DNA of 64,000 nt from an uncultured bacterium. Its GTDB lineage: Bacteria; Planctomycetota; UBA8742; UBA2392. How positions within the stretch are numbered: position 1 is the stretch's first letter; every line of letters starts with the position of its first letter. Location of the stretch: the NCBI GenBank assembly GCA_938014885.1, contig CALLQI010000003.1:248001-312000 (forward strand), read 5' to 3'. The notes below the pieces were generated by a model, which saw only the letters and a program-made list of their open reading frames with translations, searched no databases and was not told where the DNA came from. This document shows, one piece after another, positions 38,502-47,096 of this stretch. The position numbers and the translations under genes are program-made.

Positions 38502-39950
38502 CTAGCGTTTGCGGTCCGGCCCCGTGATGCCCAGGAAGTACAGCACCTCTTCCACCGAGATGCGCTCGAAGTTCAGCTTCATGCCCTTGTCCGGGTCGTC
38601 GGCAGGCCCGGACGTGGCCATGATGAACTCTTCATCTTTCTGCCAGTCGCCACCGATCACGACCGCGTCTACGGTGGGGTCAATCTTGTTCACCACGCGC
38701 AGGCCAACGCTGCGCAGCAGGTCAACCAGTTCCTGACGGGTCACCTTGCTATATTCGCCGCCGAACTTGCCCACCAGCGCCCACGTCTCAAACTGGCGCG
38801 CCGTGAAGTTCGGGTTGCGGATGATGTCGCCTGAGGCCGGGTACAGCGAAGGATCATTCAGCGCGTCCACACGGCAGCGCGCGATGTTGCCGCGCATGAC
38901 TTCGACCACGCGCACTTCGCCGATCGAAACTTCCGAGTCGCGGCTGGCGTCGGCGCGCAGCACCGAGAACGTCTGGTTCAGGCGCACGTCCTGGCTTTGG
39001 CCGATGTTGATCCAGCAGTAGCCCGATACTTCGTCAACCAGGAACACAAAGCCGTCCGGGTCACGGGTGTCGTCGGTGCGGTACTTGTCGGCCTGGCTGC
39101 GGTAAGCGTCTTGCATGTCGATGGCCTTGACCCGGGCCTCAGCCACTTCACGCGCCTTCATGAAGGCCTCTTCGCGGGCCTTGCGCACGTCGGCGTTGTC
39201 CAGCGCCAGCAGCGCCGCGTTGGCCTCAAGGGCTGCTGCCGCCAGTTCGTCTTCGCGTGAACCGAGTTCCGTGTGGCGCGAACGCACCGTATTGTCGCTG
39301 TTGTATGAGTCCTGCTTGGCGGTTTCGTACTTGGCCTGGGCCTCGTTTTCGCGGGTGCCGGCGGCGGCGTTGCGGCTGGCGCGCTGCTGCAGGCGGTGAT
39401 CTTTGATCAGCGGGATCATCTCGGTGAACAGCTTGTTGATCAGCTGGTCCTGGCGGCCAAGGGCGAACAGCATTTCCTTGCCTTCGGCCTCGCGGTACAT
39501 GGGGTCGGTGCTGCGGGTGGTCTGCTTCAGGCGGCTGGTGCGCACTTTTTCTTCGACCCACTGGCCGTCCTTGAGGCGGCGGATGGTGAGCTCATCACCT
39601 TCCGTGCCCGAGAGGCGCGTATCCAGCTTGGGTACGGTGTATGAGTCCACGATGACCTTCGTGCCGTCCTCAAGCATCTGCGAAATCGCGGCCGGCGAGC
39701 TGTAGTCGGCGCCCCCCTTGAAGCCGATGTAGTTGCACACTTCGGCGTAGCGGGCGCGGGCGGCCTCAATTTCGGAGCGTTGCCGGATCGGGATGTCCTG
39801 CATCGCGGTCAGGACCTGCTTTTCCTTCTGGGCGCGGTCGTACTGTATGAAGGCCATGGTGCCCAGACCGAGCAGCAGCACGATCATCACGATCATGACT
39901 ACAAGGTCCACCACACCGCGCTTGGAAGCATTACGTCGGGTCGCCTGCAT
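38502..39950 (-). CDS. Membrane-anchored coiled-coil protein with BRCT-like C-terminus (paralogue 2)
   Basis: 482 residues. GGAG precedes the ATG at 39950. A Lys/Arg-rich N-terminus leads into one transmembrane helix (about 13-35), then coiled coil with Ala/Glu-rich helices, the same beta segment (GQSQDVRLNQTFSVLRA...VVEVMRGNIARC...GDIIRNPNF) and a BRCT-like end (WALVGKFGGEYSKVTRQELVDLLRSVGLRVVNKI). The last 60 residues extend beyond the paralogue. It is probably expressed with the following gene (66-bp gap), and the two may form a heteromer. Confidence 0.75.
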   Translation of the reverse strand: MQATRRNASKRGVVDLVVMIVMIVLLLGLGTMAFIQYDRAQKEKQVLTAMQDIPIRQRSEIEAARARYAEVCNYIGFKGGADYSSPAAISQMLEDGTKVIVDSYTVPKLDTRLSGTEGDELTIRRLKDGQWVEEKVRTSRLKQTTRSTDPMYREAEGKEMLFALGRQDQLINKLFTEMIPLIKDHRLQQRASRNAAAGTRENEAQAKYETAKQDSYNSDNTVRSRHTELGSREDELAAAALEANAALLALDNADVRKAREEAFMKAREVAEARVKAIDMQDAYRSQADKYRTDDTRDPDGFVFLVDEVSGYCWINIGQSQDVRLNQTFSVLRADASRDSEVSIGEVRVVEVMRGNIARCRVDALNDPSLYPASGDIIRNPNFTARQFETWALVGKFGGEYSKVTRQELVDLLRSVGLRVVNKIDPTVDAVVIGGDWQKDEEFIMATSGPADDPDKGMKLNFERISVEEVLYFLGITGPDRKR

Positions 39951-40134
39951 AGGCTCGCACTCCGGGTACTCGATTCAAGTCAGTCGTTGCGCCATGGCAC
40001 CACGCGCGCATGTGCGCGTGCTATGGGCACACTTACTACCGGGGGGATCGGCAAGCATAAGCACCGCCCGGCCCGGGGGCAATAATCCCGCCGCAAAAAC
40101 CACAACACCGCTGTGTCATGGAGTTTACGGGTAC

Positions 40135-40176
40135 GGGGTCTGGGGTGCGGGGTCTGGGGTGCGGGGTCTGGGGTCG
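40135..40176. repeat. 14-bp tandem repeat, three copies
   Basis: GGGGTCTGGGGTGC occurs at 40135-40148 and 40149-40162; the third unit at 40163-40176 ends in CG. It lies in the 660-bp gap that also carries the tRNA-Gln gene. Period and copy number match the repeat at 24161-24202, though the sequence differs. Confidence 0.8.
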
Positions 40177-40186
40177 GAACAGAACA

Positions 40187-40256
40187 CGGCCGCGCGGGTT
40201 TGGGTGCCCGTGCGGCCGTGGAGTGGTGTTTGGCTGCCCCTCAAGGACTCGAACCT
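40187..40256. repeat. 70-bp direct repeat copy 1, carrying the 3' third of tRNA-Gln
   Basis: It matches 40342-40411 at 69 of 70 bases (T for C near the middle). It contains the T arm, acceptor 3' strand and encoded CCA of tRNA-Gln (equivalent to the tRNA at 40386-40411) plus about 45 bp of 3' flank. There is no 5' tRNA half: upstream on the RNA strand is the palindrome AAAACAGCGCGCTGCGCTGTTTT at 40258-40280. It is a tRNA remnant. Confidence 0.85.
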
Positions 40257-40341
40257 CAAAACAGCGCAGCGCGCTGTTTTGAACGCGAAGTAGCCCGGCC
40301 AAAGCCCGCCCACAGGCGGGCGACGCCGGGCGTAAACGAAG

Positions 40342-40411
40342 CGGCCGCGCGGGTTTGGGTGCCCGTGCGGCCGCGGAGTGGTGTTTGGCTGCCCCTCAAG
40401 GACTCGAACCT
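40342..40411. repeat. 70-bp direct repeat copy 2 (overlaps intact tRNA-Gln)
   Basis: The second copy of the direct repeat, offset by 155 bp, runs from the 3' flank into the T arm of the intact tRNA gene. The boundary inside a tRNA 3' half is typical of tRNA-targeted integration, but the 155-bp interval is far too small for a mobile element. Confidence 0.85.
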
Positions 40412-40460
40412 TGAATACCTGATCCAGAGTCAGGTGTGTTACCAATTACACCAAGGGGCA
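40386..40460 (-). tRNA. tRNA-Gln (anticodon CUG), CCA encoded
   Basis: The minus strand folds as a cloverleaf: acceptor TGCCCCT/AGGGGCA, anticodon stem CCTGA/TCAGG around loop CTCTGGA giving anticodon CTG, T arm CAAGGTTCGAGTCCTTG, discriminator G and genomic CCA at 40386-40388. It reads CAG glutamine codons. Its 3' part is duplicated 155 bp downstream. Confidence 0.95.
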
Positions 40461-40614
40461 ATCGGGCTGCGAAAGCTAGCTACGGGGTTTGCAGCGTCAA
40501 CCCCCGGACGGTGCGGTTTGTGCCGTGACATCGCAAGTCATCGTTGGCAACATCCGCCCTCGTCCGTATGAACGGTGGCGGGTTTCCGCCCTGGGGCCGT
40601 CTGGAGAAGAGTTC

Positions 40615-41664
40615 ATGTCCGTCAGTCAAGCCGCACCAATCCGTAACTTGCTTCCTGCCTCGATCGCCGCGCTGGCGATTGGGGTATTCCTGCTGGTCTG
40701 TGTTGCCGCCGCGCAGGGCGACGACACGCCGGGCAACGAAGCCCCGGCACCCAAGGTTGCCCGTACTGCCTACGTCGAGTTCGGCACGCTGCTGCGCGAA
40801 GACAAGTTGTTGAAGCGCAAACAGCAGGAACTGGCGGAAATGCTTGAGATCACGACGATCGCGCTGGAGAACGAGTCGGCACCCCTGATTGAAGATCAGC
40901 GCCGGATCCGCAGCACGCAACTGCCCAGCACGCGCGAGTATCGCCAGGCCATGCGCAAGCAACTGGAGCTTGAGACTTCATTGTACGAGGCCAAGCTGGG
41001 CTTTGAGCAGCAGACCCAGAAGGACCTCAAGAACTTCGCGATTGAACGCTTCAAGGCGCTGCGCAACCTGGTGCGCGACATTGCGTTGGAAAAGGGCTAC
41101 ACCGAAGTCCTGAACATCGCCGGCGATGCCGAGAAGGTCGAAGCCGCCGAAGACTTCCAGGCGCTGCAGCAACAGCTGCTGGTCAGTCCGGTGCTGTACT
41201 ATGAACCCGCCAACAACATCACGCCGCTGGTACTGGCCAAGGCCGAAGAGCTGTGGGGCGAGCACATCACCCTGGGCGAACTTGAACTGCTGGACGACAA
41301 GGGCGCACCTGTAGCCGTCAAGGAAGAGCCGGTGCCCGACCAGCTCGATAGCGAAGGCAAGCCTGTCATGCGCCGCGTGGTCGAGTTGCGGCTGGGGCAG
41401 GTCTACAACGTGAAGGTTCAGGTAAAGGATCGCGGCACGGTGCTGGCCGCAGACGCCCCGCGCGCTTCGGTACGCTGGTCGCGCTTTGGTACCGGCACGG
41501 GCACGATTGATGATGTCGGCCGCTACAGCGCGCCGGCGGAGTGGCCCAAGGACGACCGCGAATTCGTGATCCGCGCGCGCAGCGCGATTGACCCCACGGT
41601 CTCGCGCGAGGTGTACGTGCGTCTGCTGGACAAGGACGGCAAGCCCCGGCCACCCAAAGAGTAG
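40615..41664 (+). CDS. Skp/OmpH-like periplasmic chaperone with Ig-like C-terminal domain
   Basis: 349 residues; GGAGAAGA precedes the ATG at 40615. A Sec signal (about 15-35) leads into an OmpH/Skp helical hairpin: AYVEFGTLLREDKLLKRKQQELAEML, then FERFKALRNLVRDIALEKGYTEVLNI as the return arm. Skp proteins guide outer-membrane proteins through the periplasm. Skp is usually about 160 residues; here about 120 extra C-terminal residues form an Ig-like fold (LRLGQVYNVKVQVKD...GTGTIDDVGRYSAPAEW). The gene sits just upstream of lpxD, the common skp-lpxD order. Confidence 0.8.
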   Translation: MSVSQAAPIRNLLPASIAALAIGVFLLVCVAAAQGDDTPGNEAPAPKVARTAYVEFGTLLREDKLLKRKQQELAEMLEITTIALENESAPLIEDQRRIRSTQLPSTREYRQAMRKQLELETSLYEAKLGFEQQTQKDLKNFAIERFKALRNLVRDIALEKGYTEVLNIAGDAEKVEAAEDFQALQQQLLVSPVLYYEPANNITPLVLAKAEELWGEHITLGELELLDDKGAPVAVKEEPVPDQLDSEGKPVMRRVVELRLGQVYNVKVQVKDRGTVLAADAPRASVRWSRFGTGTGTIDDVGRYSAPAEWPKDDREFVIRARSAIDPTVSREVYVRLLDKDGKPRPPKE

Positions 41665-41725
41665 CAGTGCCGAAGGACTAGATGGCCGGTTTCGGGCGGT
41701 GCGGGCGGCACAGGCGGGGGCGGGC

Positions 41726-42784
41726 ATGAAACTCAAGGATCTGGCGCAGGTCATCGGCGCGAAGCTCGATGGCGATGGTGAACACGAAGTCAGCGACGTG
41801 GCAAAGCTGGATGCCGCGAAGCGCGAGCACGTGGTGTTCGTGACCGACAAGAAGTACCTGCCGCAACTCGAGAAATCGCGCCCCGGCGCTGTGATCCTGC
41901 CGCCGGGTATGGCGCTGCCCCAGGGCACCAACGCGCTGCGGGCCGACGACGCTGACCTCGCGTTCAGCAAAGCGCTGACTGCCCTGCGCGGCGAACCCAT
42001 GAAGCCGCTGCCCGGCATTGCCGACCACACCGTGATCGGTGAGCGCTTCACGATGGGAGAAAACGCCAGCATCGGTGCGTTCACCTACATCGGCGCCGAC
42101 GTGAAGCTGGGCAAGAATGTAATCGTGCACCCGCACAGCTACATCGGCGACGGCGTCACCATCGGCGACGAAACCGTGATTTACCCGCACGTCACGATCC
42201 TTGAGCGTTGCACGATCGGCAAGCGCTGTACGCTGCACCCCGGTGTTCGCATCGGCAGCGATGGCTTCGGTTTTCACTTTGTGGCCGGCAAGTTCGTGAA
42301 GGCACCGCAGCGCGGCATTGTCGTGCTGGAGGATGAAGTCGAAATCGGCGCCAACACCACCATCGACCGCGCGCGCTTTGACGTGACGATCATCCGCAAG
42401 GGCACCAAGATCGACAACCTGTGCCAGATCGCGCACAACGTGCAGGTCGGCCAGCATTGCGTGATCGCCGGGCTGAGCGGCATTGCCGGCAGCAGCGTGC
42501 TCAAGGATTACGTGCAGATGGGCGGCAACAGCGGCATCGCCGACCACATCACCATCGGCATGGGCGCCAAGATCGCGGCCAAGACCGGCATCATGAACGA
42601 CATTGAACCCGGCATGAAGATCGCCGGGCTGGTCGGTGACGACGCCCGTACTTGGATGCGCCGTGAGGCCGCCTTCAAGCGCCTGCCCGAACACCTGGCC
42701 GAATTCCGCGAGCTGAAGGCACTCGTGGCCAAACTGGCCGGACAAGTCGGCCTCGAGCCCGAGAAGAACGAAGACATCAACTGA
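41726..42784 (+). CDS. lpxD: UDP-3-O-(3-hydroxyacyl)glucosamine N-acyltransferase
   Basis: 352 residues. LpxD adds the second 3-hydroxyacyl chain to the glucosamine in lipid A synthesis. The C-terminal two thirds are a left-handed beta-helix of hexapeptide repeats (IGENASIGAFTYIGADVKLGKNVIVHPHSYIGDG), with the family segments GSDGFGFH, IAHNVQVGQH and MGGNSGIADH that carry catalytic and ligand-binding histidines. It follows the Skp-like gene by 61 bp and is likely cotranscribed. Confidence 0.95.
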   Translation: MKLKDLAQVIGAKLDGDGEHEVSDVAKLDAAKREHVVFVTDKKYLPQLEKSRPGAVILPPGMALPQGTNALRADDADLAFSKALTALRGEPMKPLPGIADHTVIGERFTMGENASIGAFTYIGADVKLGKNVIVHPHSYIGDGVTIGDETVIYPHVTILERCTIGKRCTLHPGVRIGSDGFGFHFVAGKFVKAPQRGIVVLEDEVEIGANTTIDRARFDVTIIRKGTKIDNLCQIAHNVQVGQHCVIAGLSGIAGSSVLKDYVQMGGNSGIADHITIGMGAKIAAKTGIMNDIEPGMKIAGLVGDDARTWMRREAAFKRLPEHLAEFRELKALVAKLAGQVGLEPEKNEDIN

Positions 42785-42852
42785 ACAAGGTGGGTACCCA
42801 AAGCGACGCCATTCACCGCTCGCTCTGGCGTCGAAGCTGGCCGTGCGGCCGT

Positions 42853-44403
42853 TCAGAACGGCAGCACGACGTTGCTTTTCGCGCGGATCTCGTAGCCGAA
42901 CTTGAAGGTCGTGTTCGCGGCGGGCTCAAGCTTGATGGTTTGCGTCAGGTAGCCGTCTTTTTCGTCGTGCTTCCAGCCCTTGATGTCCGTGGGCACGATC
43001 TCAAGACCTTCGATTTCGCTGACGGGCAGACGCTCTGTCACGTCCAGTTCAATGGCATTGCCCGACAGGTTGCTCAGGTTCAGTGTCACTTCACGCACGA
43101 CTTTCTGCGCGCCCGTGATCTTGGCTGTTTCGTGATACTCGTGCAGGTTGCGCTTGCAGCGTACGCTGTCTTCAGGGCCGAAGCCGGCCATGAACTGTTC
43201 GCCCACGGCCGCAAAGCCTGTGCGCGCGCGGCCGACCAGCGCCCCGTTGCGCGAAATTGCCAGCGGTCCGGCCAGCAGCGGCGTGCTTCCGCCCCATTGC
43301 AGCGTGGCGCGCACATGCGCCTGCGCCGCCTTTTCGGGCAGCAGCGCGCGCGAGATGATGGCGGCCATGCGCGAGCTGCCAAGCTCAATGCGCAGGGGCT
43401 TGCCGTCTGAGGGGATGTGCCAGCGGCCGTGCGGCGCGTACTCGACGGGCTTGCCGCCGTCATCAACGCCTGGCATCTGCGGCTCGGCGCGGGCTGCCGC
43501 CGTGTTCACGGCCTGTTCGCGCACTTCGACCACGACCTGCTTCTTTTCTTCGGGTGTCTTCTTGCGCTTCTCCAGCACGTCGTCTTCCAGCAGCGGCGAA
43601 TCCGAGACCGCGGCCGGCCGGGCCGTGCTGCAGCGCAGTTCCACGTCGCGCCAGTCTTCGCCCGTGTGCTGCCACACCACCGCGAACGTGCGCCATTCGA
43701 CCTGGCCCGCGCGCGGGTGCTTGGGGTCGGGCTGCAAGTCGGCCGCGTGTTCCGGCCGCCACAGTGCGCCCGGTGTGCGATAGCTTACGCTGACATGGTC
43801 ATTGCCGCCGCGCGAATCAAGCAGCACGTCAATGAAGCATTCGCGGATGGTGCGGATCGCGCTGCCCTGCTGATACTCGGCTTGCAGTTTCGCCTGCTGT
43901 TCGTTCAGGTCCTGCAACTCGTCGTCGATGGCCTGCAGGGCTTCGCTGGCACGGTCATCTTCGGCCGCAGTTTGCTCGTGCGAGGCGCGCCAGGGCTCAA
44001 TCCCGTCGCCGCCGGCCTGTGTCGGCAGCGCGCCGAAGCCTTCCGCCCAGTGGTCCTGCACTGAGCGCGCGAACTCGACCTGCTGCTGAGCCAACTGGTG
44101 CCTGCGCCAGGCGCGCGCGATCTGTTCGTTCAGCTCGCCAAGCTGCTTGCGCAGCGGGGCCAGCTCGGCTTCGGGCCGGGTGCTTTCGTGGCGCACGGTG
44201 CGTACCACTCGCGCGGCCAGCACGCGGGCCTGCTTTGCCTGCGCCTGCACGCTGCGGTCGTCCGTGAACAGCGAAGGCCCGGCAAGGCGCACCCACTGGT
44301 TGCCGGCCTGCAAATCCACGTCGCATTCGCGCGTGACTTCGGCGCGGTCTTCAAACAGGCGCACCAATGTGGCCTTGGCCTGCACGGCGGCTGGTTCACT
44401 CAC
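42853..44403 (-). CDS. DUF4139 (MuiA-like) protein, paralogue A
   Basis: 516 residues from a GTG at 44403 with AGGGGGG 9 nt upstream. The GTG overlaps the upstream stop (GTGAGTGA), so translation is probably coupled. N-terminal DUF4140-like beta domain (VRLFEDRAEVTRECDV), a central coiled coil, and a C-terminal DUF4139 beta domain with the closing GYEIRAKSNVVLPF. The family name comes from the mucoidy inhibitor A protein; the mechanism is not established. The ATG at 44487 would extend the overlap to 92 bp and is less likely. Confidence 0.82.
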   Translation of the reverse strand: MSEPAAVQAKATLVRLFEDRAEVTRECDVDLQAGNQWVRLAGPSLFTDDRSVQAQAKQARVLAARVVRTVRHESTRPEAELAPLRKQLGELNEQIARAWRRHQLAQQQVEFARSVQDHWAEGFGALPTQAGGDGIEPWRASHEQTAAEDDRASEALQAIDDELQDLNEQQAKLQAEYQQGSAIRTIRECFIDVLLDSRGGNDHVSVSYRTPGALWRPEHAADLQPDPKHPRAGQVEWRTFAVVWQHTGEDWRDVELRCSTARPAAVSDSPLLEDDVLEKRKKTPEEKKQVVVEVREQAVNTAAARAEPQMPGVDDGGKPVEYAPHGRWHIPSDGKPLRIELGSSRMAAIISRALLPEKAAQAHVRATLQWGGSTPLLAGPLAISRNGALVGRARTGFAAVGEQFMAGFGPEDSVRCKRNLHEYHETAKITGAQKVVREVTLNLSNLSGNAIELDVTERLPVSEIEGLEIVPTDIKGWKHDEKDGYLTQTIKLEPAANTTFKFGYEIRAKSNVVLPF

Positions 44404-46489
44404 GGCGGTTGCCCCCCTGCAGTTCGTGGCCTGAGTCAAACACCATGCGCCACGCCAGCGTGGCTTCACCTTTGGCGCCGGCCTCAAGCTTCAGCACAAA
44501 TCTCAAACCGCCGCGCACGGGGCGGCCGCGGTCGCGCTGGTCGTAGGGTTCGGCCTTTGGCGTCGTGCGTGGCGCTTCGATCTTGATTTCCTTGTCGTCG
44601 GAGACGGGCACGCGCTCGATCAACTCCAGCTCAATCGGGGCGGCAAGGCCGTTGCTGGCCTCAAGGCTGACGGTGTGGTCCACGGCGGTGTTGCCGCCGA
44701 GCAACCCCTTGGATTCTTCATGCATGCGGACGTTGCGCACCACGCTGACGCGCTGCTCGTGGCCCAGGCCAAAGCGCACGGTGCCGCCGCGGTCAACGCT
44801 GTCGATACGCGTGGTAGTCAGCAGCACGCCATCAACGAAAACGTCGATCGGTCCCGCCAGCAGCGCCGCCGGCAGCGGATTCTGCAGCTCGGACTCGCGG
44901 TACACCTTGGTGTCGATGGCGGGCACGCAGCGCAGCACCGTGCGCACCTTGCATTCACGCGTCAACAGCGGCACGCGGTGTGTGATGCCGTCGGCGGGCA
45001 CGTTGATGCGGCCGTCGGCCCGGTACACCTGGTCAAACTGGCCGCGTGCGTAAAGCGGGTCGGCGGGGTCGCCGGGCGCGCCTGCTTGCTCAACGCGTTG
45101 TGCAGCCTGCGCATACTGGGGCGGCAGGTTGACGTGTACGCGCACAAGCTGGCCGCGCTGGTGGCCATGGGCGGGGTCGCGCATCTCCAGGGCATCGAAA
45201 TTCAGCCAGGCCTCGGCGTCGGTACCGGTGGGCTCTGGCTCGGGCATGGTTTCAGGTGCCGGCGCGCCGGCCGAAATCTCCATGTCGTCCATCTCGGCGA
45301 TGTCCGCATACTCGGCCTTGCTGCTTGGGGCGCCTGAGCGCGACCTGTTGGGCGCGGACTTCTTTGCCATCTCTTTTTCAGCGCGGTCGGCGCCGTAGCC
45401 TTCATCGCGCGGGCTGGGCTCTGCCTTGGAGCGCTTGCGCGGGGACGACTGCGGGGCCGGGGGCGGCATGGCGGAGCCGCCGGCACCGGGCAATGAATCC
45501 ATCATCACCGGCGCCATCACGCTGGCGGCGATCGCGCTGGGTGCTTGCGCCGGCATCGGCCGTGGCGGGGGTGGCGGCGGGCTTTGCATGCGGTCGTAGC
45601 CCGCGAACAGCTCGTCCAGGCCTTCCGGCGGTTCGCGGAATCCGGTGGGGCGCGGTGGCTGGCGACGGCCCAAGCGCAGCGTCGGCAGCTCAGGCAGGCG
45701 CACGTCGGTCAGCATGTCCGCAGTACACAGGCTGAGCTCAACATCGTTCCAGTCTTCGCCGCCGGCCTGGCACAGGAAGGCCTCCAGCGCAAACTCGGCG
45801 CGGCGACCGTTGTCGCTGATGCGGGCCGCGTAGGCCGGCCACCAGCGCGCGCCACGCACCGCGTAACTCACTTCCAGCTGGCGAAGGTGCGCGCTTCCGG
45901 GCGCAAGCGTCAGCAGAATGCGGCGTTCGCAGCCGCTGTCGCCGGTGCTGCCGGCGTTGGCGTACAGGGCGTGCAGTTCGGCTTCGGCCTTGGCGCGCTT
46001 GCGGGCGAGTTCGTTCAGTTGTGCTTCGTAGCGTTCGACCAGTTCAAACTTCAGGGCATTGGCGCGGATCGCGTCGTTGACCCGGGCCGCAATGCCTGGG
46101 CGCGGCGCTTCGGAATCACCTTCCTCGTCGCTCGCATCCAGCTGTAACTCGGTGTGCTCAATCAGGTCGCGGCGATGCATCAGGCGCGTCGCTTGCGCCT
46201 CGATGTGCCGCAGCTTCTTCTGGATTGCGGCCACGGCGGCCGCGTCGGGCTGTTTGCCGGGGACCGGCTGGCGCCAGTGCAGCGGCGCGCGCAGGCCGGC
46301 GATGCGCCGTTCGCCTTCCGTGTGGGTACGGATGCTTGCGGGTTCCGCCGCCGGGGTCACGCCTGCTAGTTCCAGCACGGTCTCTTCAGGTCCGAGCCCC
46401 GCGGGCAATTCGACGCGGCGGGTTACAACGGCGCCGCGCGCGTACACGGTCACGCGGGTGATGCGGCTTTCGCAGGCAACGGTCGGCAT
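44396..46489 (-). CDS. DUF4139 (MuiA-like) protein, paralogue B, with Pro-rich insert
   Basis: 697 residues. N-terminal DUF4140 domain (ITRVTVYARGAVVTRRVEL), coiled coil (about 80-175), beta domain (YAVRGARWWPAYAARIS), then a Pro/Ala/Lys-rich low-complexity insert of about 150 residues (PPPPPPRPMPAQ onward) not present in paralogue A, and the second part of the DUF4139 domain. The ATG at 46489 starts the conserved sequence. It overlaps paralogue A at the stop. No signal peptide is evident in either. Confidence 0.82.
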   Translation of the reverse strand: MPTVACESRITRVTVYARGAVVTRRVELPAGLGPEETVLELAGVTPAAEPASIRTHTEGERRIAGLRAPLHWRQPVPGKQPDAAAVAAIQKKLRHIEAQATRLMHRRDLIEHTELQLDASDEEGDSEAPRPGIAARVNDAIRANALKFELVERYEAQLNELARKRAKAEAELHALYANAGSTGDSGCERRILLTLAPGSAHLRQLEVSYAVRGARWWPAYAARISDNGRRAEFALEAFLCQAGGEDWNDVELSLCTADMLTDVRLPELPTLRLGRRQPPRPTGFREPPEGLDELFAGYDRMQSPPPPPPRPMPAQAPSAIAASVMAPVMMDSLPGAGGSAMPPPAPQSSPRKRSKAEPSPRDEGYGADRAEKEMAKKSAPNRSRSGAPSSKAEYADIAEMDDMEISAGAPAPETMPEPEPTGTDAEAWLNFDALEMRDPAHGHQRGQLVRVHVNLPPQYAQAAQRVEQAGAPGDPADPLYARGQFDQVYRADGRINVPADGITHRVPLLTRECKVRTVLRCVPAIDTKVYRESELQNPLPAALLAGPIDVFVDGVLLTTTRIDSVDRGGTVRFGLGHEQRVSVVRNVRMHEESKGLLGGNTAVDHTVSLEASNGLAAPIELELIERVPVSDDKEIKIEAPRTTPKAEPYDQRDRGRPVRGGLRFVLKLEAGAKGEATLAWRMVFDSGHELQGGNRRE

Positions 46490-46502
46490 GGGCGCAGTAT
46501 GC

Positions 46503-46530
46503 AGCCCCACACGACAAGTGTGTAGGGGCT
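46503..46530 (-). terminator. Hairpin between VOC gene and DUF4139 gene
   Basis: AGCCCC-ACAC-GACAAGT-GTGT-A-GGGGCT: a 10-bp stem with one bulge, between the VOC stop and the next ATG. There is no U tract, so its effect on transcription is uncertain. Confidence 0.35.
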
Positions 46531-46543
46531 TCCAAACAGGCTC

Positions 46544-46891
46544 TCAGGTACCGGGGTTGGTCAGCTGAAACCAGTTGCCGTCGGGGTCGCGGAAGGTGGG
46601 GCAGCCGGGGCCGTCGTCGCCCTCAAAGGCCAGCCCGCGCGACTTCAGCTTTGCCACGTCGGCGTCCAGGTTGTCGCTGTACAGCACCACGCCGGCGCGG
46701 GTCAGCCGATAAATTTCAGGCCCTTCGGGCGGGATGCCCGGCCTCAGCAGGATTTCGTGTTCGCCGCAGCGCACCCACACCAGGCGGCCGTCGGCCTGCT
46801 CGCTGACCAGCTCAAAGCCCAGCACCTCGACGTAAAACGTCTTTGATTCCTGCGGGTTGCGGACAAACAGTTCCGTGTGGCCGATGCGCAT
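46544..46891 (-). CDS. VOC-superfamily (glyoxalase-like) protein
   Basis: 115 residues: MRIGHTELFVRNPQESKTFYVEVLGFEL and a closing FRDPDGNWFQL are the paired beta-alpha-beta-beta-beta units of the vicinal oxygen chelate fold. Metal ligands are likely H5, E44/H46 in RCGEHE and the glutamate-equivalent position near the end, which is unclear. The substrate is unknown. It is divergent from recA across about 200 bp. Confidence 0.85.
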   Translation of the reverse strand: MRIGHTELFVRNPQESKTFYVEVLGFELVSEQADGRLVWVRCGEHEILLRPGIPPEGPEIYRLTRAGVVLYSDNLDADVAKLKSRGLAFEGDDGPGCPTFRDPDGNWFQLTNPGT

Positions 46892-47096
46892 GGCCCCGGT
46901 ATAGCGCGCCGAATTTTTTTCGCGAACGATTTTGCGGTATGGCCGGTTTTTGTCGCATCGACCGGTAGGCTTTGTGTGTCTGACATGGCTGCCCACATTT
47001 CATGTCGGGGGCGGGGTCCCGCCTTCATGGGCAGACAGACCAGAACCCTGCCTCGCAGGGTCCGCTGCAAGGTGGCACCAGCCTCAGGATCCCATC

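Noticed and set aside
40135..40176. CRISPR or origin iterons
   Set aside because: Only three abutting G-rich 14-bp units, no spacers, no dnaA or replication genes nearby.
40187..40411. Mobile element att pair
   Set aside because: The interval is only 155 bp and carries no integrase; recorded as a duplication instead.
46892..47096. LexA box upstream of recA
   Set aside because: No clear GAAC-N-GTTC or CTGT-N8-ACAG palindrome found by eye.
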